Positions 8,983 to 19,278 of a stretch of 64,000 bases of DNA are shown here, one piece after another. The stretch is from assembly GCF_000173775.1 (NCBI RefSeq), contig NZ_ACCD01000002.1, positions 176,017-240,016 on the forward strand, in the 5' to 3' direction. Source of the stretch: Yersinia rohdei ATCC 43380. Lineage in GTDB: Bacteria > Pseudomonadota > Gammaproteobacteria > Enterobacterales > Enterobacteriaceae. A program made the translations under genes and the position numbers. The notes under the pieces are model-generated. The model was not told the origin of the DNA. It ran no database searches and saw only the letters and a list, made by a program, of their open reading frames with translations. Numbering within the stretch: the first letter of the stretch is position 1; every line of letters begins with the position of its first letter.

Positions 8983-10413
8983 TTAACTCACCAAGCCCCT
9001 GGCATACTCAAACAAGGCTTTTAGCAATGCCAACTTCTCTTTATCGTCCTCATACTGGTTGTAAAATTGCTCCAGTTGCAGTACGTAGTCTTGCACTCTT
9101 TCGGGGTTAAGGGCTTCGCGGCGATGCTCTAACCAGCGCTGTTGCTCACTGTCAGTCAGGGTGTTCGGATAATTACGGGCGCGGAAGCGAAATAGCAATG
9201 GCTCCAGCCGTGGGTCTTGAAAGGTGAGATCCAGCGCCGGTAGATTTTGCGGCTCTGTTTGCAAAATAATTTTCATGGTGGCGCGGTCAGCATCACTGAA
9301 AAAACCGTTATATAACTGGGCATCTACATCATCAGAAACAGCAAAAGGCTCGGCTTCTGCAAAGAGCGCCACGACTTTTTCACGTATTTGCGGATTTTGT
9401 CGTAACAATTGCAGATTTTCCAAACAGCGCTGACGGTCAATACCCAACCGCTCGGCATTCTCTGCCAGCAGTGTTTTGGCGGGAGCCAGTACCGGGCATT
9501 TATTGATATGCACCAGTTTCAGTGGCACTGCGGCCTCTTGCGCATTGAGTTTATCGCGGCGGGTATACAGCCGCTCGCGCAATGCATCACTGTCCAGCTC
9601 CAGCAACGGCGACATATCTCCGGCCAGATCACACATAATCACCGCATTTTTATTGTCAGGATGCCATGCCAGCGGGGCCACCCAACTGGTATTACCCCGC
9701 GCGGCACCAAACATGCCGGAGACATGCACCAGTGGCGTCATATTGGCGATATCAATTAATGCATTTATTTTATGCTTGCTGCGATGCTGATAAAGATAGT
9801 CAAACAACCGTGGCTGGGCCTGCTTGACTAACTTTGCCATGGCGATGGTGGCATGCACATCAGACATGGCATCATGGGCTTGCAAGTGCTCGACACCATT
9901 GGCTTTAGTCAAATGTTCCAGTTTGAAACTTGGCAAGCCATCCTCATTTTCCGGCCAGACAATACCTGCCGGGCGCAGGGCATAACAGGCGCGCATCACA
10001 TCGAGTAAGTCCCAACGAGAATTCCCCCCTTGCCAGCTATAGGCGTAAGGGTCATAGAAATTGCGATAGAAAATATTGCGGCTAACTTCATCATCAAAGC
10101 GAATATTATTGTAGCCAAGAATACAGGTGCCAGGCACATTGAAGGCCTGATGGATTTGGCGGGCAAACTCGGCTTCATTGACCCCGTTGGCCAAAGCATG
10201 TTGCGGGGTTATCCCCGTAATCATCACGGCTTCGGGCTGTGGCAGATAGTCATCGGCGGGCGTGCAGTAAATCACCAGCGGCTCTTCAATAATATTGAAA
10301 TCCAGATCGGTACGCACCCCGGCAAATTGCGCTGGCCTGTCCAGTGCCGGGCGTTGACCGAAAGTTTCATAATCGTGAACGTAGAAAGTTGGTTGCTTAT
10401 TTTTATCTGACAT
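8983..10413 (-). CDS. sbcB: Exodeoxyribonuclease I SbcB
   Basis: 3'-to-5' single-strand DNA exonuclease acting in recombination and mismatch repair; 476 residues, the family length. The DEDD exonuclease domain starts with DYETFG (catalytic D14 and E16); further motifs are GYNNIRFDDEVSRNIF and HDAMSDVHATIAMAKLV, which supplies the last acidic residue. The SH3-like and helical C-terminal domains follow. It is transcribed towards plaP and ends at the shared terminator. Identification is secure. Confidence 0.97.
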   Translation of the reverse strand: MSDKNKQPTFYVHDYETFGQRPALDRPAQFAGVRTDLDFNIIEEPLVIYCTPADDYLPQPEAVMITGITPQHALANGVNEAEFARQIHQAFNVPGTCILGYNNIRFDDEVSRNIFYRNFYDPYAYSWQGGNSRWDLLDVMRACYALRPAGIVWPENEDGLPSFKLEHLTKANGVEHLQAHDAMSDVHATIAMAKLVKQAQPRLFDYLYQHRSKHKINALIDIANMTPLVHVSGMFGAARGNTSWVAPLAWHPDNKNAVIMCDLAGDMSPLLELDSDALRERLYTRRDKLNAQEAAVPLKLVHINKCPVLAPAKTLLAENAERLGIDRQRCLENLQLLRQNPQIREKVVALFAEAEPFAVSDDVDAQLYNGFFSDADRATMKIILQTEPQNLPALDLTFQDPRLEPLLFRFRARNYPNTLTDSEQQRWLEHRREALNPERVQDYVLQLEQFYNQYEDDKEKLALLKALFEYARGLVS

Positions 10414-10733
10414 TATTCGGTTTAACCCTTAATCCACTATGGTCATGTGTTATGACAGGCCTGTTTTGCCGGAGTTATCTTATCCGTAGCGACCCATGAC
10501 GTCGGCCTGATAATACCATTTCAAGCGGGGTAGACGTAAAATTTGTCATGATTACTGGTTATTCCGGTTGCCTTTCAGCATGGCAGCTTGTTGGTTGCTC
10601 ACCTTCCTTGGCCGAAAAATATTTATTTAGAAATAATTATGTTTACATATAAATGTGTCGATCTAATTAATATTTACCTGCCGTTTACTTAGGCGTTCAT
10701 ATAATTCGCTCACTGAAAATTATAGTGGGAATT
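10414..10733. other. Intergenic region between sbcB and the SDR gene
   Basis: About 320 bases separate divergent genes, so it must hold both promoters. The right half is AT-rich. I see no repeat, RNA structure or ORF that merits a separate call. Confidence 0.5.
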
Positions 10734-11846
10734 ATGGTGAAAACACTTCTATTAACGGGTGTCACAGGTTTTCTTGGTGGCGCAATTTTAGAAAAGTTAT
10801 TGTTAGAGAACTCGGATTTTAATTATCTATTACTTGTGCGGGCGAACACACCGGAGCAGGGCGTGACTCGCATTAAAGAGAATCTCGCAAAGTTTTATTT
10901 ACCTAATGCGCTGCTAAATAAAATCAATTCCAGCCATATTTTGTTAGGTGATTTAGCGGCTCCGGACAGCTTCATTAATGACCCACGGATTGATGGCGTG
11001 ACCCATGTTATTAATTGCGCAGCGGTAGCATCATTTGGTAATAACCCATTAATCTGGAAGGTAAATGTTGACGGCACATTAGTCTTTGGTAAAAGAATGG
11101 CGCAAGTTGCCGGTTTACAAAGATTTGTTCACGTGGGCACTGCTATGTCTTGCACCCCGGATGCTGACTCGGTGGTCAGTGAGCGGGTCTTATCCGCAGC
11201 AGATGATGCTCATCTGGTGGAATATACTAAATCAAAGTCGGCTATTGAGCGCCTGTTGGCGGAGCAATGTCCAAACTTGCCATTGGTATTTGCTCGACCA
11301 TCGATTGTGGTCGGACATACACGTTTAGGTTGCCAGCCTTCCAGCAGTATTTTCTGGGTATTCCGCATGGCATTAATGCTACGTAAGTTTATGTGCTCAC
11401 TGGATGATTATATTGATGTCATCCCGGTTGATTATTGTGCAGATGCTTTGCTGTGTATTTTGCAGCATCCAAATTTACCAGAGAATATCTATCATATCTC
11501 TGCTGGAGAAACTGACAGTGTCAGTTTTGCTGAAATTGATCGGGCCATGTCTTTGGCGGCAAGACAGAAACCCGTGGGTACAGATTATTGCCAGGTAGAA
11601 TACGGGGCATTGGTGCAGATGAGAAAGCAGCTCAAGAACATCTTTGGCCCCTGTAATGAGCGGTTAATGTTGAAAGCTATGCGGTTATACGGCTCTTTTG
11701 CCATGCTAAACGTGCGTTTTAGTAATGAGCGGCTGCGAAACTTGGGTATGCCACGGTCGCCGCGCTTCACTGATTATATTGCCTGTTGTGTGGAATCCAG
11801 TGCCGGTATGACTATCCAGCAGCAAATGGCGGTGGATTTTAAGTAA
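10734..11846 (+). CDS. Thioester-reductase-like extended SDR protein
   Basis: A 370-residue NAD(P)-dependent reductase-like protein. The Rossmann motif TGVTGFLGGAILEKLL lies near the N-terminus. THVINCAAVASFGNN and the catalytic YTKSKSAIE (Tyr-x3-Lys) follow, then FARPSIVVGHTRLG. This layout matches the NAD-binding-4 / thioester reductase and fatty acyl-CoA reductase family, acting alone without carrier or adenylation domains. Substrate unknown. I chose ATG 10734 over the GTG at 10725 because the SD-like AGTGGGA lies between them, though its spacing to 10734 is short. The neighbours give no pathway clue. Confidence 0.75.
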   Translation: MVKTLLLTGVTGFLGGAILEKLLLENSDFNYLLLVRANTPEQGVTRIKENLAKFYLPNALLNKINSSHILLGDLAAPDSFINDPRIDGVTHVINCAAVASFGNNPLIWKVNVDGTLVFGKRMAQVAGLQRFVHVGTAMSCTPDADSVVSERVLSAADDAHLVEYTKSKSAIERLLAEQCPNLPLVFARPSIVVGHTRLGCQPSSSIFWVFRMALMLRKFMCSLDDYIDVIPVDYCADALLCILQHPNLPENIYHISAGETDSVSFAEIDRAMSLAARQKPVGTDYCQVEYGALVQMRKQLKNIFGPCNERLMLKAMRLYGSFAMLNVRFSNERLRNLGMPRSPRFTDYIACCVESSAGMTIQQQMAVDFK

Positions 11847-11997
11847 GTGGCTTTCGGTCTGGCTATGCCCTGCGAGAAAGTGCGTCACATGCTATTACTC
11901 CCGGCTACATTATGTGATTTTGACTACATTTCAATTTCATGGCAGCAGGTCATAATTCAGCTAGAATTAGCTTTATTATCTTGGGAGTAAATATGTT

Positions 11998-13056
11998 GTG
12001 CGCTTGAATAAAAAAATATCGCCATTTGAGAATCTGATTTATACCCATTACCGCATAACACACGCTTTACGTATTATGCTGGCGTTTGTCTTAACCTTCA
12101 TGATTATTCGCTTATTGGCTGTGCCGGAAGGGACCTGGCCCCTGATCACTTTAGTGGTGGTAATGGGGCCAATATCTTATTGGGGTAATGTGTTTCCCCG
12201 AGCGATACAACGTATTTTCGGCACAGTCTTTGGCTCTATATCCGGCTTGATAGCCCTGTATCTTGAAACCTATTCCCTTACACTGATGCTGGTTTGGTGC
12301 GGCATCGTGATGTTTCTGTGTGGCTATCTTACGATGGGCAAGCACCCCTATATGGCCTTGCTGATTGGTATCACACTCGCGGTGGTGTGTGGTTCTGCGC
12401 CCGGGGATATGGATACGGCACTGTGGCGCAGTGGCGATGTTATTTTTGGTTCATTATTGGCGCTGGTTTTTACCAGTATTTATCCGCAACGCGCCTTTAT
12501 TCAATGGCGTATGCAAATGAGTGATAATTTGCAGGCGATTAGCCATATATATGCCGCATATTTGTCGCCTAATGTCGTCGAGCGCCCGAGTTTAGAGCTT
12601 AAATTGAACGCGGCACTTAATCGCTCAGCAAAAATGCGCAGCCTTATTACCCCCTCCAGCAAAGAATCCCATATCAATAAAGATATTTTTGACTCGGTTC
12701 AAATATTAAGTCGCAATCTAATCTGTACCTTGGGATTGCTGGTCGATGCTTATTGGTCGTCACGAGAAAGTCATTTGGTTATGCTCAATGCTCCAGGGCT
12801 GCGGGATACGCAGCTGATGACGATTAACTGTTTAAATACATTAAGTCACGGTTTACGTGATGGCTCACCGGCGGGTGACAGTGCCGTGGCCGCTGAGCTA
12901 AAGAAAATTTCCAGCGAATTAAAATCACAACTGTTAGCTTTAAAGCAGGAGCAACAGATAGATACACCGGTTTATGGCTATGTTTGGCTGAGCATGGAAT
13001 TGACCAAACAGCTTGAGGAGTTAGACAAGCTGATTAATATAACGCTGAGCAGATGA
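11998..13056 (+). CDS. yeeA: FUSC-family inner-membrane protein YeeA
   Basis: A 352-residue membrane protein identical in length to E. coli YeeA, beginning MRLNKKISPFENLIYTHYRI. The N-terminal half has about six hydrophobic segments (FVLTFMIIRLLAVPEGTWPL and others) of the fusaric-acid-resistance / aromatic acid exporter type. The C-terminal half is a soluble helical domain. Function is not established. The start is GTG, ten bases after GGGAG. An ATG at 11993 out of frame opens a four-codon ORF that overlaps the start. It is followed by yeeX, as in the E. coli neighbourhood. Confidence 0.88.
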   Translation: MRLNKKISPFENLIYTHYRITHALRIMLAFVLTFMIIRLLAVPEGTWPLITLVVVMGPISYWGNVFPRAIQRIFGTVFGSISGLIALYLETYSLTLMLVWCGIVMFLCGYLTMGKHPYMALLIGITLAVVCGSAPGDMDTALWRSGDVIFGSLLALVFTSIYPQRAFIQWRMQMSDNLQAISHIYAAYLSPNVVERPSLELKLNAALNRSAKMRSLITPSSKESHINKDIFDSVQILSRNLICTLGLLVDAYWSSRESHLVMLNAPGLRDTQLMTINCLNTLSHGLRDGSPAGDSAVAAELKKISSELKSQLLALKQEQQIDTPVYGYVWLSMELTKQLEELDKLINITLSR

Positions 13057-13192
13057 TCAATTGGCGTTTAAGGCAGATGAAATTTCTGTCTGGCGGGTAA
13101 AGCAGGTAAGATATGCCAATGAATCTTGTCACCAGGTACGACAAAGCGGTATGGTGCAGGTTGCCTGGTCACCAGCAATTGAATTTGTGTAA

Positions 13193-13531
<339 letters not shown>

Positions 13532-13570
13532 TTATTTACCCAATCGGATAGCCCATTCAGCGCTATTAGC

Positions 13571-13601
13571 AGAAAAGCTGGCATTAATTGCCAGCTTTTC
13601 T
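13571..13601 (+). terminator. Intrinsic terminator after yeeX
   Basis: Hairpin AGAAAAGCTGGCA / TGCCAGCTTTTCT with a short loop followed by TTTTG, about 40 bases after the yeeX stop. Confidence 0.9.
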
Positions 13602-13681
13602 TTTGCCCAAAAATGGCGTTTGTTTGGTAGATTTGCGTGCCAATAAGTGCCGTTATTCCGTGAATCTCACGGCACCAAAAT

Positions 13682-13699
13682 AGCCCTAATGAAAGGGCT
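13682..13699 (-). terminator. Terminator of the 13.7-18.4 kb transporter operon
   Basis: Hairpin AGCCCT / AGGGCT with a six-base loop just after the last permease stop; on the minus strand it is followed by ATTTTG. The stem is short, so strength is uncertain. Confidence 0.6.
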
Positions 13700-13708
13700 G
13701 CTTTTAAT

Positions 13709-14686
13709 CTACTGGTTTGATTTCTTTAAGAAACGAAGTGCTGGAATATTCACTCCTTTAATAAAGATAAAGGCCAGAAGCAACGCCCCCCAGAGTGCCA
13801 TAGTGATATAGCTGCTCACGCCCATGATATTCAGCCCACTTTCCAGCATTTGCAGCAGGAACAGCGCCAGAACAATACCGAAAATCTTACCGAATCCACC
13901 ATCGGGATTGACCCCACCCAGCACGGTCGCCAAAATAGTGATAAGCAATAGCGACTCACCATAAGAAGCTTTAGCCGAGTTCAGTTTTGACATCATCAAC
14001 AGTGCAGCAACGGCGCATAACAGTGATGAAATCACATACACCCAAATGAGAGTGCGGCGCGTGTTAATACCGGAGAAATAGGTGGCTTTCTCATTGGAAC
14101 CAGTGAGGTAAATCTGGCGACCCAGGGGAGTTTTGGCCAGAATTAGCCAGATAATAGCGGCTACGGCAATGAACAGATACAGCGGTAACGGAATGCCGAG
14201 AATGTAGCTGCGATCCAGTGCCAGCACATAATTCGGGAAGTTAGAAATAGCGGAGCCTCCGGAAATCAATATATTCACGCCTTTGAGCAAGGTCATGATG
14301 CCGAGTGTCGCCAGAATCGGGGATACCCGCACAATCGAAATCAGTACGCCGTTAATCAGGCCAACCACCAAGGCAACGCAGGCCCCGGCAAACAGCATTA
14401 ATACCATTGAGCTGAAAGTCGGTTCCAACTGGGTACATACCCAAGCCATCACCAGTGCGCTGGCGTTAGAGGTGGCAATAATCGATAAATTAATCCCACC
14501 GGTCAGCATGGTGATTGCCATTGCTAAGGTTAATACCCCAGTAACAGGTATTTGCGAGGCGATGGATTGGAAATTAGCCGCAGACCAGAAGACTTGCGGG
14601 ATTAGCACACTAAACACCCCAGCCACCAATACCAGCAGTGCCACTAACCAGCGCTCGGTTCTATCACGTTGAGTTGTTTTCGACAT
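13709..14686 (-). CDS. Sugar ABC transporter permease, second subunit (CUT2)
   Basis: Inner-membrane permease of 325 residues with about ten hydrophobic segments. GVLTLAMAITMLTGGINLSI is the conserved family region, and VLGGVNPDGGFGKIFGIVLA lies near the C-terminus. It follows the other permease gene after two bases, so it is the last gene of a binding protein, ATPase, permease, permease operon. Two different permease subunits would make a heterodimeric channel, as in the Lsr and rhamnose systems. Confidence 0.88.
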   Translation of the reverse strand: MSKTTQRDRTERWLVALLVLVAGVFSVLIPQVFWSAANFQSIASQIPVTGVLTLAMAITMLTGGINLSIIATSNASALVMAWVCTQLEPTFSSMVLMLFAGACVALVVGLINGVLISIVRVSPILATLGIMTLLKGVNILISGGSAISNFPNYVLALDRSYILGIPLPLYLFIAVAAIIWLILAKTPLGRQIYLTGSNEKATYFSGINTRRTLIWVYVISSLLCAVAALLMMSKLNSAKASYGESLLLITILATVLGGVNPDGGFGKIFGIVLALFLLQMLESGLNIMGVSSYITMALWGALLLAFIFIKGVNIPALRFLKKSNQ

Positions 14687-14688
14687 GA

Positions 14689-15711
14689 TTATATTCCTAC
14701 CTTATGACGTTGGCCCCAGGCCGTCAAACTGATGCTGATGACAATGACCAGGCCGATAACCACGGTATGCCAGTACGACGAAATTCCCAGCAAATTCAAT
14801 CCATTCTGTAACACAGCCAGTAAAATTACCCCCAGCAATGTTCCGGTCAGAGTGCCGCGCCCGCCAACAATACTGGTGCCCCCCAAAACGACGGCCGCCA
14901 GCACGGTCAGCTCATAACCCAGCAGTGAATCGGGTGCTACCGTCAAGACGGTGTAGGACTGCACCACCCCGGCAATGCCGGACAAAAAGCCCATATAACC
15001 ATAGACAAACAGTTGCAGCTTGAGAATGCTGAACCCCATGCGCGATGCAGCTTCCTGATTCCCCCCCAGGGCATAAATTTGGCGACCAATGCTGGTGCGT
15101 GTCATCAGTAGGGCGGTAACAATAATGGTGGCAAGTAAGGTTAAAATAGGGAGTGAAAGGCCGTAATCATAGCCATCAGCCGCGGTAAATGAGAATAACA
15201 TCGGCCCATGCTCAAACCATTCTGGATAGGTATACAGCCAAATTCCCCGGCTGAAATACAGCAGTAATCCATAGAATATATTCAGCGTGGAAATGGTAAT
15301 GATGATTGACGGGACGCGCAGCCGATTAACTAACAGCGCATTAATTAGCCCCAACAATAAGCCAATCCCCCCAGCCAGTGCGAATGCGACGGGGAAGTTG
15401 CCGCCAAATTTGACAATTAATGTCACCATGACATATTGCGAAATAATGGTCATGGCAGGGAATGAAATATCAATACCGCCAGAAATCAAGACGATAAATA
15501 AGCCACAGGCCAATATGGTCAACATGGCATAGTTATTTATCAGGTCGTAAATATTGGCGAGCGTTAAAAATTCTGGGCTGGTGAAAGCAAGATAAGTCGA
15601 AATAATCAATAAGGTGAAAGCCAGCATAACTTCATGACTTTTCAGTTTTTCTTTATTAAATAACCCCGATTTTCTGATATCAGGTTTATTGACGACATGG
15701 GGATTAGCCAT
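14689..15711 (-). CDS. Sugar ABC transporter permease, first subunit (CUT2)
   Basis: Inner-membrane permease of 340 residues, related to but distinct from its neighbour. The conserved region reads LACGLFIVLISGGIDISFPA and later AVVLGGTSIVGGRGTLTGTL. A soluble N-terminal leader of about 25 residues precedes the first membrane helix. The start overlaps the ATPase stop by eight bases, which indicates coupled translation. The substrate is inferred only from the binding protein class. Confidence 0.88.
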   Translation of the reverse strand: MANPHVVNKPDIRKSGLFNKEKLKSHEVMLAFTLLIISTYLAFTSPEFLTLANIYDLINNYAMLTILACGLFIVLISGGIDISFPAMTIISQYVMVTLIVKFGGNFPVAFALAGGIGLLLGLINALLVNRLRVPSIIITISTLNIFYGLLLYFSRGIWLYTYPEWFEHGPMLFSFTAADGYDYGLSLPILTLLATIIVTALLMTRTSIGRQIYALGGNQEAASRMGFSILKLQLFVYGYMGFLSGIAGVVQSYTVLTVAPDSLLGYELTVLAAVVLGGTSIVGGRGTLTGTLLGVILLAVLQNGLNLLGISSYWHTVVIGLVIVISISLTAWGQRHKVGI

Positions 15712-17185
15712 TTACAACCTCCGCAATGGCTGCTTCGCTGCTGTTGCCCGGCAAGAATTCCTGCACCAATCGACCGGAATGCATGACTAAAACACGATGG
15801 CTATTAAAGTAAGCTTCATCAATCTCATCACAAACCATCAACACCGCGATCCCCCTGGCTGCCAGCACATTGATAATATTATAAATTCCGGCTTTATTAG
15901 CGATATCCACCCCGACGGTCGGGGAGTCTAAAATCAGTATTTGTGGGTCAGTTGCCAACCATTTAGCAATGGCAATGCGCTGTGCATTACCGCCGGATAA
16001 GGTGTTGACCGGTAAGTCACTATTACCAATTTTAATCGATAGGTGCTTAACCATATCCTCCACTAGCGTATCGACCCGCTCTGTGCGCGTCAGGTGGAAG
16101 GCATTTTTCAGCCGGTGTAATACCGTGGCACTGATATTATCGCGAATGGATTGCTCCATAATCAGCCCGGTGCTCATCCGGTCTTCGGAAACATACCCGA
16201 TACCGGCTGCAATGGCCTCTCGGTTACTGGAAAAAATCATCGCTTTATCATTGATGCGAATAGTACCTGACTCCGGCATGGTTAAACCGAATAGGCTGAG
16301 ACACAGCTCGGTGCGGCCAGAGCCAAGCAACCCCACGAGCGAGACAATTTCGCCGGGATGAAGGGTCAGGGAGATATTGTGATATTCGTTGCCGCGAGAA
16401 AGTTCTTCCACCGCCAATACCGGCGGGCGGGCGGCGCTATAAGGGGGTAATACCTGAAAATCAAATTTCATGCCGGTCATTAGCCAGGCCAGCCGCGCGT
16501 CATCTACCTCTGCGGCAGGATAGGTGCCGACCCAATCACCGTCTTTTAACACGGTAATGCGGTCTGAGATTTCCAACACTTCGCTCAATCGATGGCTAAC
16601 AAAAACCACACAAATATTGCGTGACTTCAACTCATGCACCACCCGCAATAATCCATTCACTTCTTGTCGGGTGAGGGAGGCCGTCGGCTCGTCCATCACA
16701 ATCAGGCGGGCATCCTGCGCCAACGCGCGGCAGATAGCCACTAACTGTTTTTGGGCGATAGGTAAATTTTCAACCAATTCATCCAGATCAAGATGGGCGT
16801 CAATACTATTGATTACCCGCTCGGCAGTCGCCCGCATCTGGCGTTTATTAACCCATAGATGATGGTGATAATGGTTCATGGCGATGTTCTCAGCCACGGT
16901 CAGATTGGGGAATAATGATAAATCCTGATAAATCACCTGAATCCCTAAGCGGACAGATTCTATGGGTGTCAGGGTAGAATAGGTTTTGCCATCAATGGTA
17001 ATTGCGGCATCAATATCGGGTTGATAGACACCGGAGATAATCTTTATCAGTGTCGATTTGCCGCAACCGTTTTGTCCGGCAAGGCAATGAACCTCACCTG
17101 GCAGCAGGGTCATAGCCACTTTATTCAGCGCCTTAACGCCGTAAAAGGTTTTACTGATGTTTTCCAGGGTAATCAATGACGACAT
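15704..17185 (-). CDS. Sugar ABC transporter ATP-binding protein, duplicated ATPase (CUT2)
   Basis: A 493-residue double ATPase. The first domain has Walker A GQNGCGKST (residues 37-45) and RLIVMDEPTASLTRQE. The second has GLLGSGRTEL in the degenerate P-loop position, the signature LSGGNAQR and ILILDSPTVGVDIANK. A Ser replaces the usual Glu after Asp in the second Walker B (DSPT), consistent with one degenerate site in this subfamily. It couples to the two permeases downstream. A 260-base gap with a 12-bp hairpin separates it from the binding-protein gene. Confidence 0.9.
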   Translation of the reverse strand: MSSLITLENISKTFYGVKALNKVAMTLLPGEVHCLAGQNGCGKSTLIKIISGVYQPDIDAAITIDGKTYSTLTPIESVRLGIQVIYQDLSLFPNLTVAENIAMNHYHHHLWVNKRQMRATAERVINSIDAHLDLDELVENLPIAQKQLVAICRALAQDARLIVMDEPTASLTRQEVNGLLRVVHELKSRNICVVFVSHRLSEVLEISDRITVLKDGDWVGTYPAAEVDDARLAWLMTGMKFDFQVLPPYSAARPPVLAVEELSRGNEYHNISLTLHPGEIVSLVGLLGSGRTELCLSLFGLTMPESGTIRINDKAMIFSSNREAIAAGIGYVSEDRMSTGLIMEQSIRDNISATVLHRLKNAFHLTRTERVDTLVEDMVKHLSIKIGNSDLPVNTLSGGNAQRIAIAKWLATDPQILILDSPTVGVDIANKAGIYNIINVLAARGIAVLMVCDEIDEAYFNSHRVLVMHSGRLVQEFLPGNSSEAAIAEVVNG

Positions 17186-17402
17186 ACAATTTCTCGCCCT
17201 AATTAGGTGTGACCTAACTCATTAAATAACCGAATAATACGCAGCACCAATGGCATCGTAGTAATGTCAATTGCAGGGATATATGCCATTGGGGGGATAG
17301 CGGCATGAGTCGCCGAAGTGCCCTTGGGTACATAAACCCGTCTGGCTCCTTGCTTATCGGCAGGTTTTCATTAGTGATAAAGCCGAACAGCAGATTCCGA
17401 TT

Positions 17403-17431
17403 ACAGAGCCGAATAGCGCATTCGGCTCTGT
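17403..17431 (-). other. Hairpin between binding-protein and ATPase genes
   Basis: Perfect 12-bp inverted repeat (ACAGAGCCGAAT / ATTCGGCTCTGT) with a five-base loop, just after the binding-protein stop. No U run follows on the minus strand. It may protect the 3' end of a binding-protein message and lower expression of the downstream genes, as is known for other periplasmic binding protein operons; this role is inferred. Confidence 0.7.
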
Positions 17432-17445
17432 GGTAACACCAGGAA

Positions 17446-18429
17446 TCAATACAGTGAATCTACGTTGTCTTTAGTCACTCGCAGCACATTATGGAACTGA
17501 ATCAGGCGCTTATCCTGATCCACTTCGGCTTTACCTACCCCAGGGACATCCATGCCAGACTCGATTTTCTCGCCTTTCAGCACTTTGTCTGCAACTGCGG
17601 TCATCGCGTAACCGGCAGAGGCTGGGTCGTAGGTTACGCCCATGGTGATATCGCCACTTTTAATCAGGGAGGCGGCTTGAGATGGGATCATCATACCGAA
17701 CACATGGACGTTGTTTTTCGCCCGTTTTTCTTTCACGGCACGGCCAGCACCAATCGGGCCTTGCGAACCGAAAGCAACAATACCTTTCAAATCGCTATGT
17801 GCTTTCATCAAATCCAATGTTGTGCGGCGCGAATCATCAATGCTCTCAGCAACTGGCATACGGCTGGTCACTTCAAACATTTCTGGATAGTGTTCTTTCT
17901 GATATTTAACAAACAAATCTGCCCACAGATTATGTTGTGGCACCGTCAGGCTACCAACATAAATGACATAACCGCCTTTGCCGCCCATCGCTTTCGCCAT
18001 TTCTTCCACGTTATCTGCGGCGAATTTGGCGTTATCAATGATTTCGATATCCCAGTTAGCACTAGGTTGCCCCGGTGATTCATTGGTTAATACCACAATA
18101 CCGGCATCACGGGCTTTCTTGAAAACCGGTTCCAGCACATCGGCATCATTAGGTACGATGCTGATAGCACTGACTTTTTTAGCAATTAAGTCGTCGATTA
18201 TTTTAACTTGCTGTGGGGCATCGGTACTGGATGGGCCAACCTGATAGGCTTTGATATTCAGATCTTTACCGGCGCGTTCCACGCCTTCGCCCATACGGTT
18301 AAACCACGGCATGCCAGCGATTTTCGAGATATTGACGACTTCTACTTCTTGCGCCAGAGCACTGCCCGAGCACACCATCATGCTGAACACACTCGCTGCC
18401 AATAAGGTTTTCACACTCAATTTATTCAT
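17446..18429 (-). CDS. Periplasmic substrate-binding protein, rhamnose/AI-2 (LsrB-like) class
   Basis: A 327-residue exported binding protein. The signal peptide is about residues 1-26 (LLAASVFSMMVCSGSALAQ, likely cut after ALA). The mature part is a type I periplasmic binding fold: WFNRMGEGVERAGKDLNI, PSSTDAPQQVKIIDDLIAKK, ISIVPNDADVLEPVFKKARD. It resembles LsrB and rhamnose-binding RhaS more than ribose-binding RbsB. It is the first gene of the four-gene transporter. The ligand is probably a sugar or furanosyl compound, but cannot be fixed. Confidence 0.85.
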   Translation of the reverse strand: MNKLSVKTLLAASVFSMMVCSGSALAQEVEVVNISKIAGMPWFNRMGEGVERAGKDLNIKAYQVGPSSTDAPQQVKIIDDLIAKKVSAISIVPNDADVLEPVFKKARDAGIVVLTNESPGQPSANWDIEIIDNAKFAADNVEEMAKAMGGKGGYVIYVGSLTVPQHNLWADLFVKYQKEHYPEMFEVTSRMPVAESIDDSRRTTLDLMKAHSDLKGIVAFGSQGPIGAGRAVKEKRAKNNVHVFGMMIPSQAASLIKSGDITMGVTYDPASAGYAMTAVADKVLKGEKIESGMDVPGVGKAEVDQDKRLIQFHNVLRVTKDNVDSLY

Positions 18430-19278
18430 CTAAGGCTCCAAGAGCAGGTGTAGGTTGAGGTTATTGTTATGACTTTAGGTTCTGGTGTTATTATTCTGAA
18501 CTTTGTATTACATGAGTTTTATTTATGTTTTTAAAAAAATGAAGATTTAACAGGAACACGATTTTACATCTGCACTACATTTCCTGTTACTGGACTCTAA
18601 TACCCAGATAGCTATTTTCCCCATATCTATAAATGCTATTTACATGGACAAAATAGCTGCATTCCCTGTTTGTGATCGAAGTCATGGTTATGTGGGGTAA
18701 GGCAAAGATTTTTACATGAAAATGCCAAGTGGGAGAGAAATAGGAATGCAATTCACATGGACATTCTGGATGGGAAGATTCTTAAACTATCAATTGATAA
18801 ATACGGCTAACTCTTGAATGCTAATACTACATAAAGCAGGATTGATAATTGTTGATTTTGATGGTTTGAAGCCAGATTATTATGTGTGGTATATAGCGTA
18901 AAAATGCAAAAAATAATCGCAAACACACGGCATAAATTATAAACCGTGCTATTTTCAGTTAAAGTAAAAATCAGTGGTAATTTATCAAGAATATTTTCAC
19001 AGTAAATGGCACTTAATTAAAAATAGGCGATGCTTTACTGTTTGGTGATATTAATTTAAAGATAATTAATCCATTGATTTTATTGGCTTTTTAATTGGAA
19101 ATTAAATAAAAAAAACCATTAAGCTGGTCGGTTGCTTTATATCCGAATCCAGCAATAGTGATGATAATGCACCCCGTTGAGCACCCTCGGTAACCTTTGC
19201 CTTGCTGGACTCATTGAGTGGGCAGGGCCGCAGTTCCCAGCCTTGAATCAACTCACTTCAGGGACTGGGCTGCGGGCT
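18430..19278. other. AT-rich intergenic region upstream of the sugar transporter
   Basis: About 850 bases between the binding-protein start and the cobD stop, with no credible ORF. A CRP-like half-conserved site, TGTGA-N6-TCATG, starts at 18671, about 240 bases upstream of the binding-protein gene. Two related stretches (CTGCACTACATTTCCTGTT near 18570 and GCTGCATTCCCTGTTTG near 18657) may be regulator sites. No tRNA or recognisable small RNA was seen. Confidence 0.4.

Noticed and set aside
10734..11846. Part of a nonribosomal peptide or polyketide cluster
   Set aside because: The reductase domain stands alone with no adenylation, carrier or synthase genes nearby.
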